Assembly (NCBI RefSeq): GCF_041261205.1
Contig: NZ_JBGCCH010000020.1
Span: 62,001 to 126,000 of the forward strand
Direction of reading: 5' to 3'
DNA length: 64,000 nucleotides
From: Catenulispora sp. MAP5-51
Lineage (GTDB): Bacteria; Actinomycetota; Actinomycetes; Streptomycetales; Catenulisporaceae
The notes beneath the pieces are model-generated. The model saw only the letters and a list, made by a program, of their open reading frames with translations, did not search any database and was not told the DNA's origin. Of this stretch, positions 48,951-60,882 are shown piece after piece. Position numbers and translations under genes: made by a program. Within the stretch, counting starts at the first letter, position 1, and the number at the start of each line of letters is the position of its first letter.

Positions 48951-49379
48951 GTGACCGCGAACCTGCCTTGTGTCGTTGATGTCGCCGACGCTCCGTCGAA
49001 CCGCCGCCGCGGCGGCGATCTGCGGGCCATGCTCACGCCCACCGCCGTCGGCGCCACCAGCGGCTTCATGGGACTGGCCCTGGTCCAGCCGGGGGAGCGG
49101 ATCGGCGAGCACTACCACCCGTACTCCGAGGAGTTCGTCTTCGTCGTCTGCGGCGAGCTGGAGGTGGACCTGGACGGCGTGCCGCAGCCGCTGCGCGCCG
49201 ACCAGGGGATCATGATCCCGATCGGCATGCGCCACCGCTTCCGCAACGTCGGTACCACCGAGGCCCGCCTGGTGTTCCACCTCGGGCCGCTGGCGCCGAG
49301 CCCGGAGCTCGGCCACGTGGACACCGAGGAGCCGCCCCGGGCGCAGGGCTCGCCGGAGCCGGCGGGAGCCGTCCGATGA
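48951..49379 (+). CDS. Cupin-fold protein (WhiE ORFII/TcmJ-like)
   Basis: 142 residues from GTG at 48951. A single cupin barrel: [20 protein letters not shown] (His-x-His-type metal ligands) then GELEVDLDG and [19 protein letters not shown] with the second His. Cupins in this position of type II PKS operons help fold or cyclise the poly-beta-ketone or act as small metal oxygenases. The C-terminus is extended by a Pro/Glu-rich tail of about 25 residues. Its stop overlaps the KS-alpha start (ATGA), so the two are translationally coupled. Confidence 0.9.
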   Translation: MTANLPCVVDVADAPSNRRRGGDLRAMLTPTAVGATSGFMGLALVQPGERIGEHYHPYSEEFVFVVCGELEVDLDGVPQPLRADQGIMIPIGMRHRFRNVGTTEARLVFHLGPLAPSPELGHVDTEEPPRAQGSPEPAGAVR

Positions 49380-50641
49380 CCCGTCGGGCGGCGGTGACCG
49401 GGATCGGCGTGGTGGCGCCCGGCGGGACCGGCGTCCCGGCGTTCTGGGACCTGCTCTCGGCGGGCCGGACGGCCACCCGCGGCATCACCTTCTTCGATCC
49501 GGAGGGCTTCCGCTCCCGCATCGCCGCCGAATGCGATTTCGATCCCGTCGCCAGCGGCCTGAGCGCCGAGGAGATCGAGCGCAACGACCGCTACATCCAG
49601 TTCGCGCTGGCGGCCGCCGACGAGGCGGTCCGCGACAGCGGCCTGGACCTGGCCGCGGGCGATCCGTGGCGGCTCGCGGTCTCGCTGGGGACCGCCGTCG
49701 GCGCCACCACCCGGCTGGAACACGACTACGTCGCGGTCAGCGCCGGCGGCCGGTCCTGGGACGTCGACCACCGGAAGGCCGAGACGCACCTGGAACGCGC
49801 GTTCACCCCGGCCACCCTGGCCTCGGCCGTGGCCGAGCGTTTCGGCGCCGCCGGGTCCGTCCAGACCGTCTCCACCGGCTGCACCTCCGGCCTGGACGCG
49901 GTCGGCTACGCCGCGCTGGCGATCGAGGAGGGGCGCGCCGACGTCGCGATCGCAGGGGCCTGCGACTCCCCGATCTCGCCGATCACCGTCGCCTGCTTCG
50001 ACGCCATCAAGGCGACCTCGGCGCGCAACGACGACCCGGCGCACGCGTCCCGGCCGTTCGACGCGAGCCGGGACGGCTTCGTGCTCGGCGAGGGCGGCGC
50101 GGTGCTGATCCTGGAGGAGCTGGAGCAGGCCCGCCGCCGCGGTGCGCGCATCTATGCGGTGCTCGGCGGGTTCGCCACCTTCGGCAACGCGTACCACATG
50201 ACCGGCCTCACCCAGGAGGGTGTGGAGATGTCCCAGGCGATCGACCGGGCGCTGGACCACGCGCGGGTCGACGCGTCAGACGTGGACTACGTCAACGCGC
50301 ACGGCTCGGGCACCAAGCAGAACGACCGCCACGAGACGGCCGCGGTCAAGCGCTCCCTGGGCGAGCACGCGTACCGGACCCCGATGAGCTCCATCAAGTC
50401 GATGGTCGGCCACTCGCTCGGCGCGATCGGCGCGATCGAGCTCGCGGCGTGCAGCCTGGCGCTGCACCACGGCGTCGTCCCGCCGACCGCCAACTACAGC
50501 GACCCCGATCCGGAGTGCGACCTGGACTACGTCCCGAACACCGCACGCGAACTCCCGCTGCGCCATGTGCTGTCCGTGGGCAGCGGTTTCGGCGGCTTCC
50601 AGTCGGCCGTCGTGCTCAGCCGGGAGGAGGCCGCGTTATGA
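49376..50641 (+). CDS. Type II PKS ketosynthase alpha (KS-alpha)
   Basis: 421 residues. Catalytic residues are intact: Cys169 in [11 protein letters not shown], His in [11 protein letters not shown] and His in [11 protein letters not shown], plus the closing [12 protein letters not shown]. It catalyses decarboxylative condensation of malonyl-ACP with the growing chain, as a heterodimer with KS-beta. Sequence style ([20 protein letters not shown]) and gene order agree with the spore-pigment (WhiE ORFIII) branch. Start and stop overlap both neighbours by four bases, so cupin, KS-alpha and KS-beta are made in fixed ratio. Confidence 0.95.
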   Translation: MTRRAAVTGIGVVAPGGTGVPAFWDLLSAGRTATRGITFFDPEGFRSRIAAECDFDPVASGLSAEEIERNDRYIQFALAAADEAVRDSGLDLAAGDPWRLAVSLGTAVGATTRLEHDYVAVSAGGRSWDVDHRKAETHLERAFTPATLASAVAERFGAAGSVQTVSTGCTSGLDAVGYAALAIEEGRADVAIAGACDSPISPITVACFDAIKATSARNDDPAHASRPFDASRDGFVLGEGGAVLILEELEQARRRGARIYAVLGGFATFGNAYHMTGLTQEGVEMSQAIDRALDHARVDASDVDYVNAHGSGTKQNDRHETAAVKRSLGEHAYRTPMSSIKSMVGHSLGAIGAIELAACSLALHHGVVPPTANYSDPDPECDLDYVPNTARELPLRHVLSVGSGFGGFQSAVVLSREEAAL

Positions 50642-51882
50642 CCGGGTCGAAGACCGGCCGACGGGCCGCGGTGACGGGAATCGGTGTCGTGGCCCCCAAC
50701 GGGGTCGGCACCGACGGGTTCTGGAAGGCGACGGCCGAGGGCACCTCCGTGCTCGCGCCGATCGACCGGGACGGCTGTGACGGGTACCCGCTGCGGATAG
50801 CGGGCCTGATCAAGGGTTTCGACGCGGTGCAGTTCGTCGAGGAGCGAGTGCTGGTCGCGACCGACCGCTTCACCCACTACGCCCTGGCCGCCGCGGGCCT
50901 GGCCCTGGCCGACTCCGGGGTGCCGGTCGACGCGGACGCCGACCCGTTCGGCGTCGGCGTGGTCACCGCGGCCGGCTCCGGCGGAGGCGAGTTCGGCCAG
51001 CGCGAGCTCCAGCAGCTGTGGGGTCGGGGCCCTCATCATGTCGGGCCGTACCAGTCGATCGCCTGGTTCTATGCGGCGAGCACCGGACAGATCTCCATCC
51101 GCGGCGGCTTCAAGGGCCCGTGCGGCGTGGTGGCCAGCGACGAGCCCGGCGGACTGGACGCGCTCGCGCACGGCGCGCGGGACGTGCTCCGGGGCACTAG
51201 CGCGGTCGTGGTCGGCGCCGCCGAGGCCCCCATCGCCCCGTATTCGATGGTGTGCCAGCTCGGCTATCCGGAGCTGAGCACCGGTACCGAGGCCGGAGCC
51301 GCGTATCTGCCCTTCACCAAGCAGGCCGCCGGATTCGTCCCCGCCGAGGGCGGCGCGTTCTTCGTCGTCGAGGACGAGGCGACCGCGCGGGCCCGCGGTG
51401 CGGAGATCAGGGCTTTGATCGCCGGTCACGCGGCCACGTTCACCGGCGCGTCCCGGTGGGCCGACTCGCGGGACGGACTCGCGTACGCCATCCGCGCGGC
51501 GCTCGCCGAGGCGGAATGCGCGCCGCAGGAGGTGGACGTCGTCTTCGCCGACGCGCTCGCCGTCCCGGAGGCCGACCGGGCCGAGGCCCTGGCGCTGGCC
51601 GACGTGCTGGGCGCGCACGCCGCCCGCGTGCCGGTGACCGCTCCCAAGGCGGGGACCGGCCGCGCCTCCTGCGGGGCCTCGGCGCTCGACACGGCGGCCG
51701 CCGCGCTGGCCCTGGAGAAGGGCCTGATCCCGCCGACCCCGAACGTCACCGGCTGTGCTTACGACCTCGACCTGGTCACCGGACTCGCCCGGGTCGGCAC
51801 GCCACGCACGGCGCTGGTGCTGAGCCGGGGCCTGATGGGCTCGAACTCCGCGCTGGTCCTGCGGCGCGGCTCAGAGTCCTGA
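50638..51882 (+). CDS. Type II PKS ketosynthase beta / chain-length factor (KS-beta)
   Basis: 414 residues, overlapping KS-alpha by ATGA. It has the KS fold ([40 protein letters not shown]) but lacks the catalytic Cys: the segment reads [12 protein letters not shown], with Glu169 where antibiotic-type chain-length factors have Gln and KS-alpha has Cys. The catalytic His motifs are also replaced. It sets chain length with KS-alpha and may form the acetyl starter by decarboxylating malonyl-ACP, a role assigned to the Gln in other systems, so the Glu deserves attention. Corresponds to WhiE ORFIV. Confidence 0.93.
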   Translation: MTGSKTGRRAAVTGIGVVAPNGVGTDGFWKATAEGTSVLAPIDRDGCDGYPLRIAGLIKGFDAVQFVEERVLVATDRFTHYALAAAGLALADSGVPVDADADPFGVGVVTAAGSGGGEFGQRELQQLWGRGPHHVGPYQSIAWFYAASTGQISIRGGFKGPCGVVASDEPGGLDALAHGARDVLRGTSAVVVGAAEAPIAPYSMVCQLGYPELSTGTEAGAAYLPFTKQAAGFVPAEGGAFFVVEDEATARARGAEIRALIAGHAATFTGASRWADSRDGLAYAIRAALAEAECAPQEVDVVFADALAVPEADRAEALALADVLGAHAARVPVTAPKAGTGRASCGASALDTAAAALALEKGLIPPTPNVTGCAYDLDLVTGLARVGTPRTALVLSRGLMGSNSALVLRRGSES

Positions 51883-51893
51883 CAAACCGGACA

Positions 51894-51947
51894 CTCTCGC
51901 AGTCTCCACAACCATCGCAATCCCCATGACCCTCGCAATCCCCACAA
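51894..51947. repeat. Three 18-bp tandem units between KS-beta and ACP genes
   Basis: Units start at 51894, 51912 and 51930 with the common core TCGCAATCCCCA (first unit diverged). They begin 12 bases after the KS-beta stop and end before the ACP ribosome binding site. Confidence 0.75.
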
Positions 51948-51982
51948 CCGTCCCGGCAGGGACCCGAAAAAGGAGCTATGCG

Positions 51983-53029
<1,047 letters not shown>

Positions 53030-53074
53030 ATCGACTGATCGCCACCGCGTTTTCGCGTGGGAGGAGGACTGGCC

Positions 53075-54780
<1,706 letters not shown>

Positions 54781-54784
<4 letters not shown>

Positions 54785-55398
54785 CCACCGATCTCAAGGG
54801 TGAGTACGCGAAGAACGGCGGCGTGCGGCGTCATGCGACGGGGGTGATGCGGCCCGCGGTGGTCACGGCGGCCGGTCTGGAGGCCGACCTGGAGGCGATG
54901 TGCCACCACGTCGCCGAGCTCGCCCGGACGCGGCCGGAGGCGCCGAGCCGGATCCGGGTGGAGCATCTGGGGACCGCCCTGGAGATCGAGTGGCCGTCGG
55001 CGGCCGAGAAGGTCGCGGCGGCGATGGCGGTCGGTGCGGGTTCGGGCCATGTGTGGACCGGCGCGGGGCCGGGTTCGGGGGTGGCTGCCGGCTCGCCTGT
55101 GGCGGGAGCGGTCGTGCCGCATGGCGGTCCGCCGATCGCCGACGACGGGCTGCACCTGGTGTGCGCACCGATGATCGGCACGTTCTACCACTCGCCCGAG
55201 CCCGGTACGCCGTCGTTCGTGTCCGTCGGCGACACCGTCGTGCCCGGCCAGCAGATCGGGATCCTCGAGGTGATGAAGATGATGAGTCCGGTCGAGGCGA
55301 CCATCGCCGGGACCGTGCGGGAGATCCTCGCGCCCGACGGCGGCTCGGTGGAGTTCCAGCAGCCGCTGCTGGCCCTGGAACCGGTCGGCGGACGCTGA
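54781..55398 (+). CDS. accB: Biotin carboxyl carrier protein of acetyl-CoA carboxylase
   Basis: 205 residues from GTG at 54781, overlapping accDA. The C-terminal biotinyl domain (about 125-200) shows [20 protein letters not shown] and the biotin-accepting Lys166 in [14 protein letters not shown]; Val replaces the usual Ala of EAMKMM. The N-terminal 120 residues are a helical region and a Gly/Ala/Val linker ([19 protein letters not shown]). It shuttles carboxybiotin between AccC and the AccDA fusion. The stop is one base from the accC start. Confidence 0.93.
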
Positions 55399-55399
55399 C

Positions 55400-56785
55400 A
55401 TGTTCCGCACCGTGCTGATCGCCAACCGGGGCGAGATTGCTTTGCGGGTGGCCCGGACCTGCCGGGAACTGGGCATCCGCACCGTGGCCGTGCACTCCAC
55501 CGCGGACCGGGAGTCCGCGGTGGTCCGGTTCGCGGACGAGGCGGTCCACATCGGGCCGCCCTCGGCGAAGGCCAGCTACCTGCACATGCCGTCGGTGATG
55601 GAGGCGGCCCTGCGCACCGGCGCCGACGCGATCCACCCGGGCTACGGGTTCCTCTCCGAGGACCCGGACTTCGCAGAGGTCTGCGAGGCGCACGGCGTCA
55701 CGTTCATCGGCCCGCCGCCGCACGTCATCGAGAAGCTCGGGGACAAGGCGGAGGCCCGCCGCCTGATGGCCGAGGCCGGGCTGCCGGTCCTGCCGGGCTC
55801 CATCGGGGCGGTGAACGGACTGGCCGAGGCGCGCAAGGTGGCCGACCAGATCGGATACCCGTTGCTCCTCAAGGCGGTGGCCGGCGGCGGAGGCCGGGGC
55901 ATCGCCGTGGTGCGGGCCGCCGACGAGCTGGCACAGGCCTATCGCGAGACCTGCGCCCACGCGCGCGCCGTCTTCGGCGACGACCGGCTGTACGTCGAGC
56001 GCTTCGTCGAGGACGCCCGCCACATCGAGGTGCAGGTGCTGTGCGACCGCCACGGCGGCGCGGTCCATCTCGGCGAGCGGGACTGCTCCGTCCAGCGCAG
56101 GTACCAGAAGCTGATCGAGGAGGCGCCGGCGCCGAACCTGCCCGACGAGCTCCGCACCCGGATGTGCGAGGCCGCCGTGCGCGGGGCACTGGCCGTCGGG
56201 TACGTGGGTGCGGCGACGTTCGAGTTCGTGGTGTCCGGCGACGGCTCCTTCCACCTTATGGAGGTCAACTGTCGCCTTCAGGTGGAGCACCCGGTGACCG
56301 AGATGAGCACGGGGATCGACTTGGTACGCGAGCAACTGCTCATCGCGGCCGGGCTCCCGCTGAGCTTCCGGCAGGAAGACCTCGCTCCGAGGGGCTGGTC
56401 GATCGAGAGCCGGGTGAACGCCGAGGACCCCGACCGCGACTTCGCCCCGACCCCCGGCCTGCTGACCGAGTTCATGCCGCCCGGCGGCCCCTTCGTCCGC
56501 GTCGACTCGCACGCCTACCCCGGCTGGCTGATGGGCCCGGACTACGACTCGCTGCTGGCCAAGACCGTCGTCTGGGCCCCCGATCGCGAGCAGGCCATCG
56601 CCCGCATGGACCGCGCCCTCGGCGAGTTCCGCGTCGAGGGCCACGGACTGCGCACGACGATCGGGTTCCTGCGCGAGATCCTCGCCCATCCCTCGCATCG
56701 GGCGGGGGAGCACACGACCGGGTTCGTCGGGGCGATGACGGCAGAACGGCAGGGTGCTGCGACGGCCGAGGCGGGTGAGGGGTAG
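55400..56785 (+). CDS. accC: Biotin carboxylase subunit of acetyl-CoA carboxylase
   Basis: 461 residues. Full-length ATP-grasp enzyme: TVLIANRGEIALRVARTCRE at the N-terminus, GYGFLSEDPDFAEVC, the glycine-rich loop LLKAVAGGGGRGIAVVRAAD, CDRHGGAVHLGERDCSVQRR, MEVNCRLQVEHPVTEMSTGI and SIESRVNAEDPDRDFAPTPG. It carboxylates biotin on BCCP with ATP and bicarbonate. It is the last gene of the plus-strand PKS/ACC run, ending 7 bases from the convergent regulator. Together with accDA and accB it makes a complete ACCase. Confidence 0.95.
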   Translation: MFRTVLIANRGEIALRVARTCRELGIRTVAVHSTADRESAVVRFADEAVHIGPPSAKASYLHMPSVMEAALRTGADAIHPGYGFLSEDPDFAEVCEAHGVTFIGPPPHVIEKLGDKAEARRLMAEAGLPVLPGSIGAVNGLAEARKVADQIGYPLLLKAVAGGGGRGIAVVRAADELAQAYRETCAHARAVFGDDRLYVERFVEDARHIEVQVLCDRHGGAVHLGERDCSVQRRYQKLIEEAPAPNLPDELRTRMCEAAVRGALAVGYVGAATFEFVVSGDGSFHLMEVNCRLQVEHPVTEMSTGIDLVREQLLIAAGLPLSFRQEDLAPRGWSIESRVNAEDPDRDFAPTPGLLTEFMPPGGPFVRVDSHAYPGWLMGPDYDSLLAKTVVWAPDREQAIARMDRALGEFRVEGHGLRTTIGFLREILAHPSHRAGEHTTGFVGAMTAERQGAATAEAGEG

Positions 56786-56792
56786 GGCGCGC

Positions 56793-59465
56793 TCAGCCCC
56801 GCGCCTCGGCGTCCAGCACCGTCCGGATCAGCGCCGCCCGGCTCGACACCCCGAGCTTGCGGTAGATCTGGCCGAGGTGGGCGTCGACGGTCCGCCGGCT
56901 CAGGAACAGGGTCTCGGCGATCTGCCCGCTCGTGACGCCGGTGCTGGCCAGGGCGGCGATCTCGCGTTCGCGCGCGGTGAGGCCGGCGAGGGCGTCGAAG
57001 GGTTCGCGCTCGGCCGGTTTCTCGGCCAGGCGGGTGCGCTGGCGGGCCGTCTCGCCGACCAGCAGGGTCGCCTCGCACTGTTCGGCCAGAGTCGTGGCTC
57101 GTTCGAGCCATTCCTGGGCCTGCTTGTGGTTGCCCAGTGCGGAGGACAGAGAGGCCGCCGACGACAGGGTCCGGCAGACCTCGATGCGCTCGCCGCTCGC
57201 GGTGAAGTCCTCGATCGCCTGCTGGGCGCTGCTGAGGGCGGCTTTGAGGTCGTCGTGCATCGTCTGCGCCCGCATGCGGGCGCGCGAGGCGAAGGCCCGG
57301 CTGCTGGGGGAGGGGATGCGCTCGAGTGAGGCTTCGGCCAGTCCGGCCCAGCGGTCGGCCGCCTCGCGGTCGTTCTCGTACATGGCGACCTCGGCCATGG
57401 TGTCGCAGGACCTTGTTTTGCGTGCGGCTATCAGGTGCGACAGGTCCGGGCCGCCGGCCGCTTCCAGCAGGAGCCGTCCGGCGCGCGACGGGTCGCCGGC
57501 TTGCAGGACGATCTCGGCGCGGCGGCAGCGGACCACGACCGCCCACACGGTGGAGCTGCCCTCGGCCCAGGAAGCGGCCTTGTCGGCCCAGGCCAGCGCC
57601 TGCTGCGGCGCGTCGCTGACGCCGGTCCACAGCAGCGCGGCGGCCCGGATGATCGCCAGGATCGCCTTGGTCGCCGGGTTCTCGGCGCTCTCGACGTACA
57701 GGTCGGCCTCGTCGAGGGTGACCAGGGCCCGCTTCATGCTGCCGGCGCGGGACTGGGTGTCCGCCAGGGATTTCAGGATCATCGGCAGGACGTAGGTCTG
57801 TCCGCTGCGCCGCGACAGCGCCGCGCCCCGGACCAGATGCCGTTCGGCGTCGGCCAGCCGGGACATCATCGATTCGCTGAGGCCGAGTTGGTAGACCGCT
57901 TCGAGGTTCTTCAACAGTGCGGCGTCCGAGGCGGCGTCGACGAGTTCGGCGGCCTGCGTCAGGGCGGTCTCGGCCGCGTTCAGGTCGTCGCAGGACAGGT
58001 ACGCGAGCGCGGCCTGGGCCTTGGCCAGTGCTTCGCCGACCGGGTCGAGGCTGCCGTGGGCCAGCGCCGCGGCGGTGTCAGCGTGCTGCTGTGCTCGCGC
58101 GTAGTCGCCTTGGTCCAGCGCGTTGTCGGCCTGCATGCTGTGCAGCGCGGCTGCTGCCGAGTCGTCGCCGGGGGCGGCGGCCAGGCCCGATCGCAGGATG
58201 GCCGAGGACTCCGACAGCCGTCCGAGTTGGCGCTCGAGGCGGCCGGCGACGGCCACCGCGGTGAGGTCGCCGGTCGGCGGGTCCACGATGGCCGGGAGCG
58301 TGTGCAGCAGACTGCGGCCTTCGGAGGCCTGGCCGGTCAGCAGGCGCGCGCGGGCGAGCAGGATCTGCACCTCGCGCCATGCCGGGGAGTCTTCCTGCAG
58401 ATGCGGCAGCGCGGTCTGGAGGTAGCGCGCCGCGTCGGCGGGGGCGGTGTGGATGGACAGCCGTGCCGCCGCGATCAGGGTGGCCGTGTGCTCCGGGCGG
58501 CTGGGGTCGGCGGCGTGGGTGAGGTGGTAGGCGCGCCGGGCGATCGGGGCGGCCTGGCTGGACAGAACACTCTCGGCGCGCAGGTGGATGGCGATGCGCG
58601 AGCCGGGCTCGATGCGCCGGTAGACGACCTCGCCGACGGCGGGGTGGCGTATCGCGAATCGGGCGATGGTGCCGGTGGGCCGGACGATGTCCAGGCGGGT
58701 CAGCGAGTCCAGGGCGTCCAGGGCCTCGGCGGCCGCGAGACCCGCGACGGCCGCGATCAGCTGCGGGTGGGCCGGCTCGCCCAGGACGGCCAGGGCCTGC
58801 ACCGTGGCCAGCGCGATCGGGTCCAGGTCGGCCAGCTCGCCGACGACGGCGCGCGCGGCGTCGGTGTGCGGGTCGCCGTCGGCACTCAGGATCCTGAGGT
58901 ACTGCGGATTGCCGCCGGCCGCCTGGTGCACGGCGTCCAGGTTCGGCAGGTCGCCGACGAGTTCGCGGGCCTCGTCCCGGGTCAGCGGGCCCAGCTCCCA
59001 GACGTCGAGCAGGTCCGCCGCCACGGCCCGGGAGACGGCGGCGGCCACCGCCGGGGCGAGCTGGCGGCGGCGGAAGGCGAGCAGGAGCAGCATCGGGGCG
59101 TCGGCCGCGGTGCGGATGAGGCCTTCCAGGGCCGGCAGGTGGCGGGGGTCGATGCGGTGCAGCTCGTCCGCGGCGACGACCACGGCGTCGCCCGGCTTGG
59201 CGGCGGGGCCCGGCTGCGGGGTGCCGGCCGCGATGGCGTCGCAGAACGCCGGGCCCAGGACGTGGATCTTGGCCGCGCGGGCCCGGGCGGCGAGGTGGGT
59301 GACCAGCGTGCTCTTCCCGATGCCCGGCTCCCCGGCCAGGGCGATCGCCCGGCCACGGCCTGACCGCAGCTGGGCCAGGGCGCTGTCCAAAGCGCTGACC
59401 TCAGCCGTCCTGCCGACCACCGTCCGTGGGCGGTCAGCGGTGCCGTGATCTCGGGCTGTGGGCAT
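56793..59465 (-). CDS. LAL-type LuxR-family regulator (AAA ATPase, TPR-like, HTH)
   Basis: 890 residues. N-terminal STAND/AAA ATPase: Walker A in ALAGEPGIGKSTLVTHLAAR (about 45) and Walker B VVVAADELHRID. A long helical TPR-like middle (about 300-800) leads to the C-terminal LuxR helix-turn-helix LTAREREIAALASTGVTSGQ, IAETLFLSRRTVDAHLGQIY. These large ATP-binding regulators activate secondary-metabolite operons in actinomycetes. It converges on the accC gene at the end of the PKS/ACC unit, so it is the obvious pathway regulator, though its targets are inferred from position. Confidence 0.92.
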   Translation of the reverse strand: MPTARDHGTADRPRTVVGRTAEVSALDSALAQLRSGRGRAIALAGEPGIGKSTLVTHLAARARAAKIHVLGPAFCDAIAAGTPQPGPAAKPGDAVVVAADELHRIDPRHLPALEGLIRTAADAPMLLLLAFRRRQLAPAVAAAVSRAVAADLLDVWELGPLTRDEARELVGDLPNLDAVHQAAGGNPQYLRILSADGDPHTDAARAVVGELADLDPIALATVQALAVLGEPAHPQLIAAVAGLAAAEALDALDSLTRLDIVRPTGTIARFAIRHPAVGEVVYRRIEPGSRIAIHLRAESVLSSQAAPIARRAYHLTHAADPSRPEHTATLIAAARLSIHTAPADAARYLQTALPHLQEDSPAWREVQILLARARLLTGQASEGRSLLHTLPAIVDPPTGDLTAVAVAGRLERQLGRLSESSAILRSGLAAAPGDDSAAAALHSMQADNALDQGDYARAQQHADTAAALAHGSLDPVGEALAKAQAALAYLSCDDLNAAETALTQAAELVDAASDAALLKNLEAVYQLGLSESMMSRLADAERHLVRGAALSRRSGQTYVLPMILKSLADTQSRAGSMKRALVTLDEADLYVESAENPATKAILAIIRAAALLWTGVSDAPQQALAWADKAASWAEGSSTVWAVVVRCRRAEIVLQAGDPSRAGRLLLEAAGGPDLSHLIAARKTRSCDTMAEVAMYENDREAADRWAGLAEASLERIPSPSSRAFASRARMRAQTMHDDLKAALSSAQQAIEDFTASGERIEVCRTLSSAASLSSALGNHKQAQEWLERATTLAEQCEATLLVGETARQRTRLAEKPAEREPFDALAGLTAREREIAALASTGVTSGQIAETLFLSRRTVDAHLGQIYRKLGVSSRAALIRTVLDAEARG

Positions 59466-59813
59466 GGGGCCTCCTGGAACGATCTACGGCAAATCTAGTC
59501 CACCGATCCGCCGTCACGATATGTCAGAAGTCTTAGTGAAACGGTCGGCGCCGGAGCTGGGTTCACCAGCGGCAGGCCCATACCGGGCCGAGGGCGCCGA
59601 GGGCGTTATCAGAGCTCTGCGCACAACTACCTAGGTCGAAACCGTGGCGAGGTCCAGTAGTTGTACCGATGCGCCGCCGATCAATCCGCACTTCACTGGG
59701 TCTGCGCGGTCGCCCGGTGCGGCGTCGGCTCCACGAATCCCCACACCTTCCTGCCCCGCTCGGTGCCCTGACGTCCGCCGGCGCCCGTCCGATCCGGCCC
59801 CGAGGAGTCTGAC
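59466..59813. other. Divergent gap between LAL regulator and thioesterase
   Basis: 348 bases with no convincing gene; frames through it lack a start context and family similarity. It should hold the promoter of the regulator and that of the thioesterase unit. It is less GC-rich around 59515-59535 and 59610-59640 (ATCAGAGCTCTG-like and CTACCTAGGT stretches), but no operator can be assigned. Confidence 0.45.
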
Positions 59814-59885
59814 ATGCCCGTCTACGAAGTCCACGACACATTCGCATACGCAGTGCACCGCCACCCCGGAGGCGTGGCGGTGTGA
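59814..59885 (+). CDS. Candidate 23-residue leader peptide coupled to the thioesterase gene
   Basis: ATG at 59814 is preceded by GAGGAG with 7-nt spacing. The frame encodes 23 residues starting MPVYEVHDTFAY and ending at TGA 59883-59885, which overlaps the thioesterase ATG (TGATG). The His/Val-rich peptide has no recognised motif. The context suggests a translationally coupled leader; a true peptide product is possible. Confidence 0.45.
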   Translation: MPVYEVHDTFAYAVHRHPGGVAV

Positions 59886-60700
59886 TGACCATGACAGCGG
59901 ACGCCGACCGAGCGGCCACCCCGACCGCGGGCACCCCCGCGATCACCGATCCCGACCAGGCCCGCTGGCTCCGCGACCAGAACCGGCGCACCGGCGGCCT
60001 CAGGCTGTTCTGCCTCCCGCACGCCGGCACCGGCGCCTCGGCCTTCCGCGGCTGGCCCGAATTACTGGGGCCGGGCATCCAGGTGACCGCCGTCCAACTC
60101 CCGGGCCGCGAGGACCGCATCCGGGACCCGGCGCACGACAGCCTGGACGACCTGCTCGCCGAGCTGGTCCCGGTCCTGGCCCGGGCCGTGGACGACGACG
60201 ACGGCCCCTACGCCCTGTTCGGCCACGGCATGGGCGCACTGATCGCCTTCGAGGCGGCCCGCCGCCTGGTGGCCCAAGGCGCCCCGGCACCGCAGCACCT
60301 GTTCGCCTCCGCCCACGGCGCGCCCCACGCGCCGTACCGGGAGCGGCGCGTCAGCGGCCTGCCGGAGCCGGAGTTCAAGCGCGCGATGCTGAAGCTGAGC
60401 GGCATCCGCGAGGAGGCGGTGAAGGAGGTCGCCTTCATCAGCCTGCTGCTGCCGACCCTGCGCGCGGACTTCCGCCTGTGCGAGACCTACGAGTACGTCG
60501 ACGGCGCACCACTGCCCTGCCGCCTGACCGTCCTGTCGGGCGCCGACGACGACGTCCCCCCACTGGACCTGGCCCTGTGGCGCGAGCTGCACACCGGACC
60601 GTTCCGCATCCGCGTCATCGACGGCGGCCGGCACTTCGTGATGCGGGAGCGGCAGCAGGTCGCCGAGGTGGTGCGGGCGGGGTTGGCGGGGGAGTTCTGA
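59885..60700 (+). CDS. Thioesterase II-like protein lacking the nucleophile serine
   Basis: 271 residues from ATG at 59885 (GTG at 59882 and ATG at 59891 also in frame). Type II thioesterase pattern: LRLFCLPHAGTGASAFRGWP, VQLPGREDRI, lid region ELVPVLARAVDDDDG, then FGHGMGALIAFEAARRL where GHSMG is expected, so the catalytic Ser is Gly (codon GGC, 60227-60229). The later Asp (LSGADDDVPP) and His (DGGRHFVMRE) are kept. Active enzymes remove misloaded acyl groups from carrier proteins; this one may be inactive or bind acyl-ACP without cleavage. It lies beyond the regulator, at the far end of the PKS locus. Confidence 0.87.
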   Translation: MTMTADADRAATPTAGTPAITDPDQARWLRDQNRRTGGLRLFCLPHAGTGASAFRGWPELLGPGIQVTAVQLPGREDRIRDPAHDSLDDLLAELVPVLARAVDDDDGPYALFGHGMGALIAFEAARRLVAQGAPAPQHLFASAHGAPHAPYRERRVSGLPEPEFKRAMLKLSGIREEAVKEVAFISLLLPTLRADFRLCETYEYVDGAPLPCRLTVLSGADDDVPPLDLALWRELHTGPFRIRVIDGGRHFVMRERQQVAEVVRAGLAGEF

Positions 60701-60728
60701 GTTCTGAGGCCTGAGGCCTGAGGCCTGA
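60694..60728. repeat. Heptamer repeats copying the thioesterase stop codon
   Basis: GTTCTGA twice (60694-60707), then GGCCTGA three times (60708-60728). The first heptamer contains the real stop. Confidence 0.85.
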
Positions 60729-60738
60729 GGGATGGAGG

Positions 60739-60768
60739 GCTGGCCTGCTGGCTTTCAGCGGGCCAGCC
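60739..60768. terminator. Hairpin terminator between thioesterase and dhaM
   Basis: GGCTGGCCTGCTG / CAGCGGGCCAGCC, a 13-bp stem (one G-T pair) with loop GCTTT, between convergent genes; TT follows on the plus strand. Confidence 0.7.
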
Positions 60769-60882
60769 TTCGGGTCTCGCCGGCGCGACCATCGACCCAC
60801 GCATATGTCAGGCGCGCAAGGACTGCCGGCTGGCTTCGGCCACTGACAAGGCGGCGACTGCTTGTCCGGCGGCCGCGAGCCG

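Noticed and set aside
49531-50637. Extension of the KS-beta frame upstream through KS-alpha
   Set aside because: The part before 50638 is Arg-rich shadow sequence; KS-beta similarity starts at the ATG overlapping the KS-alpha stop.
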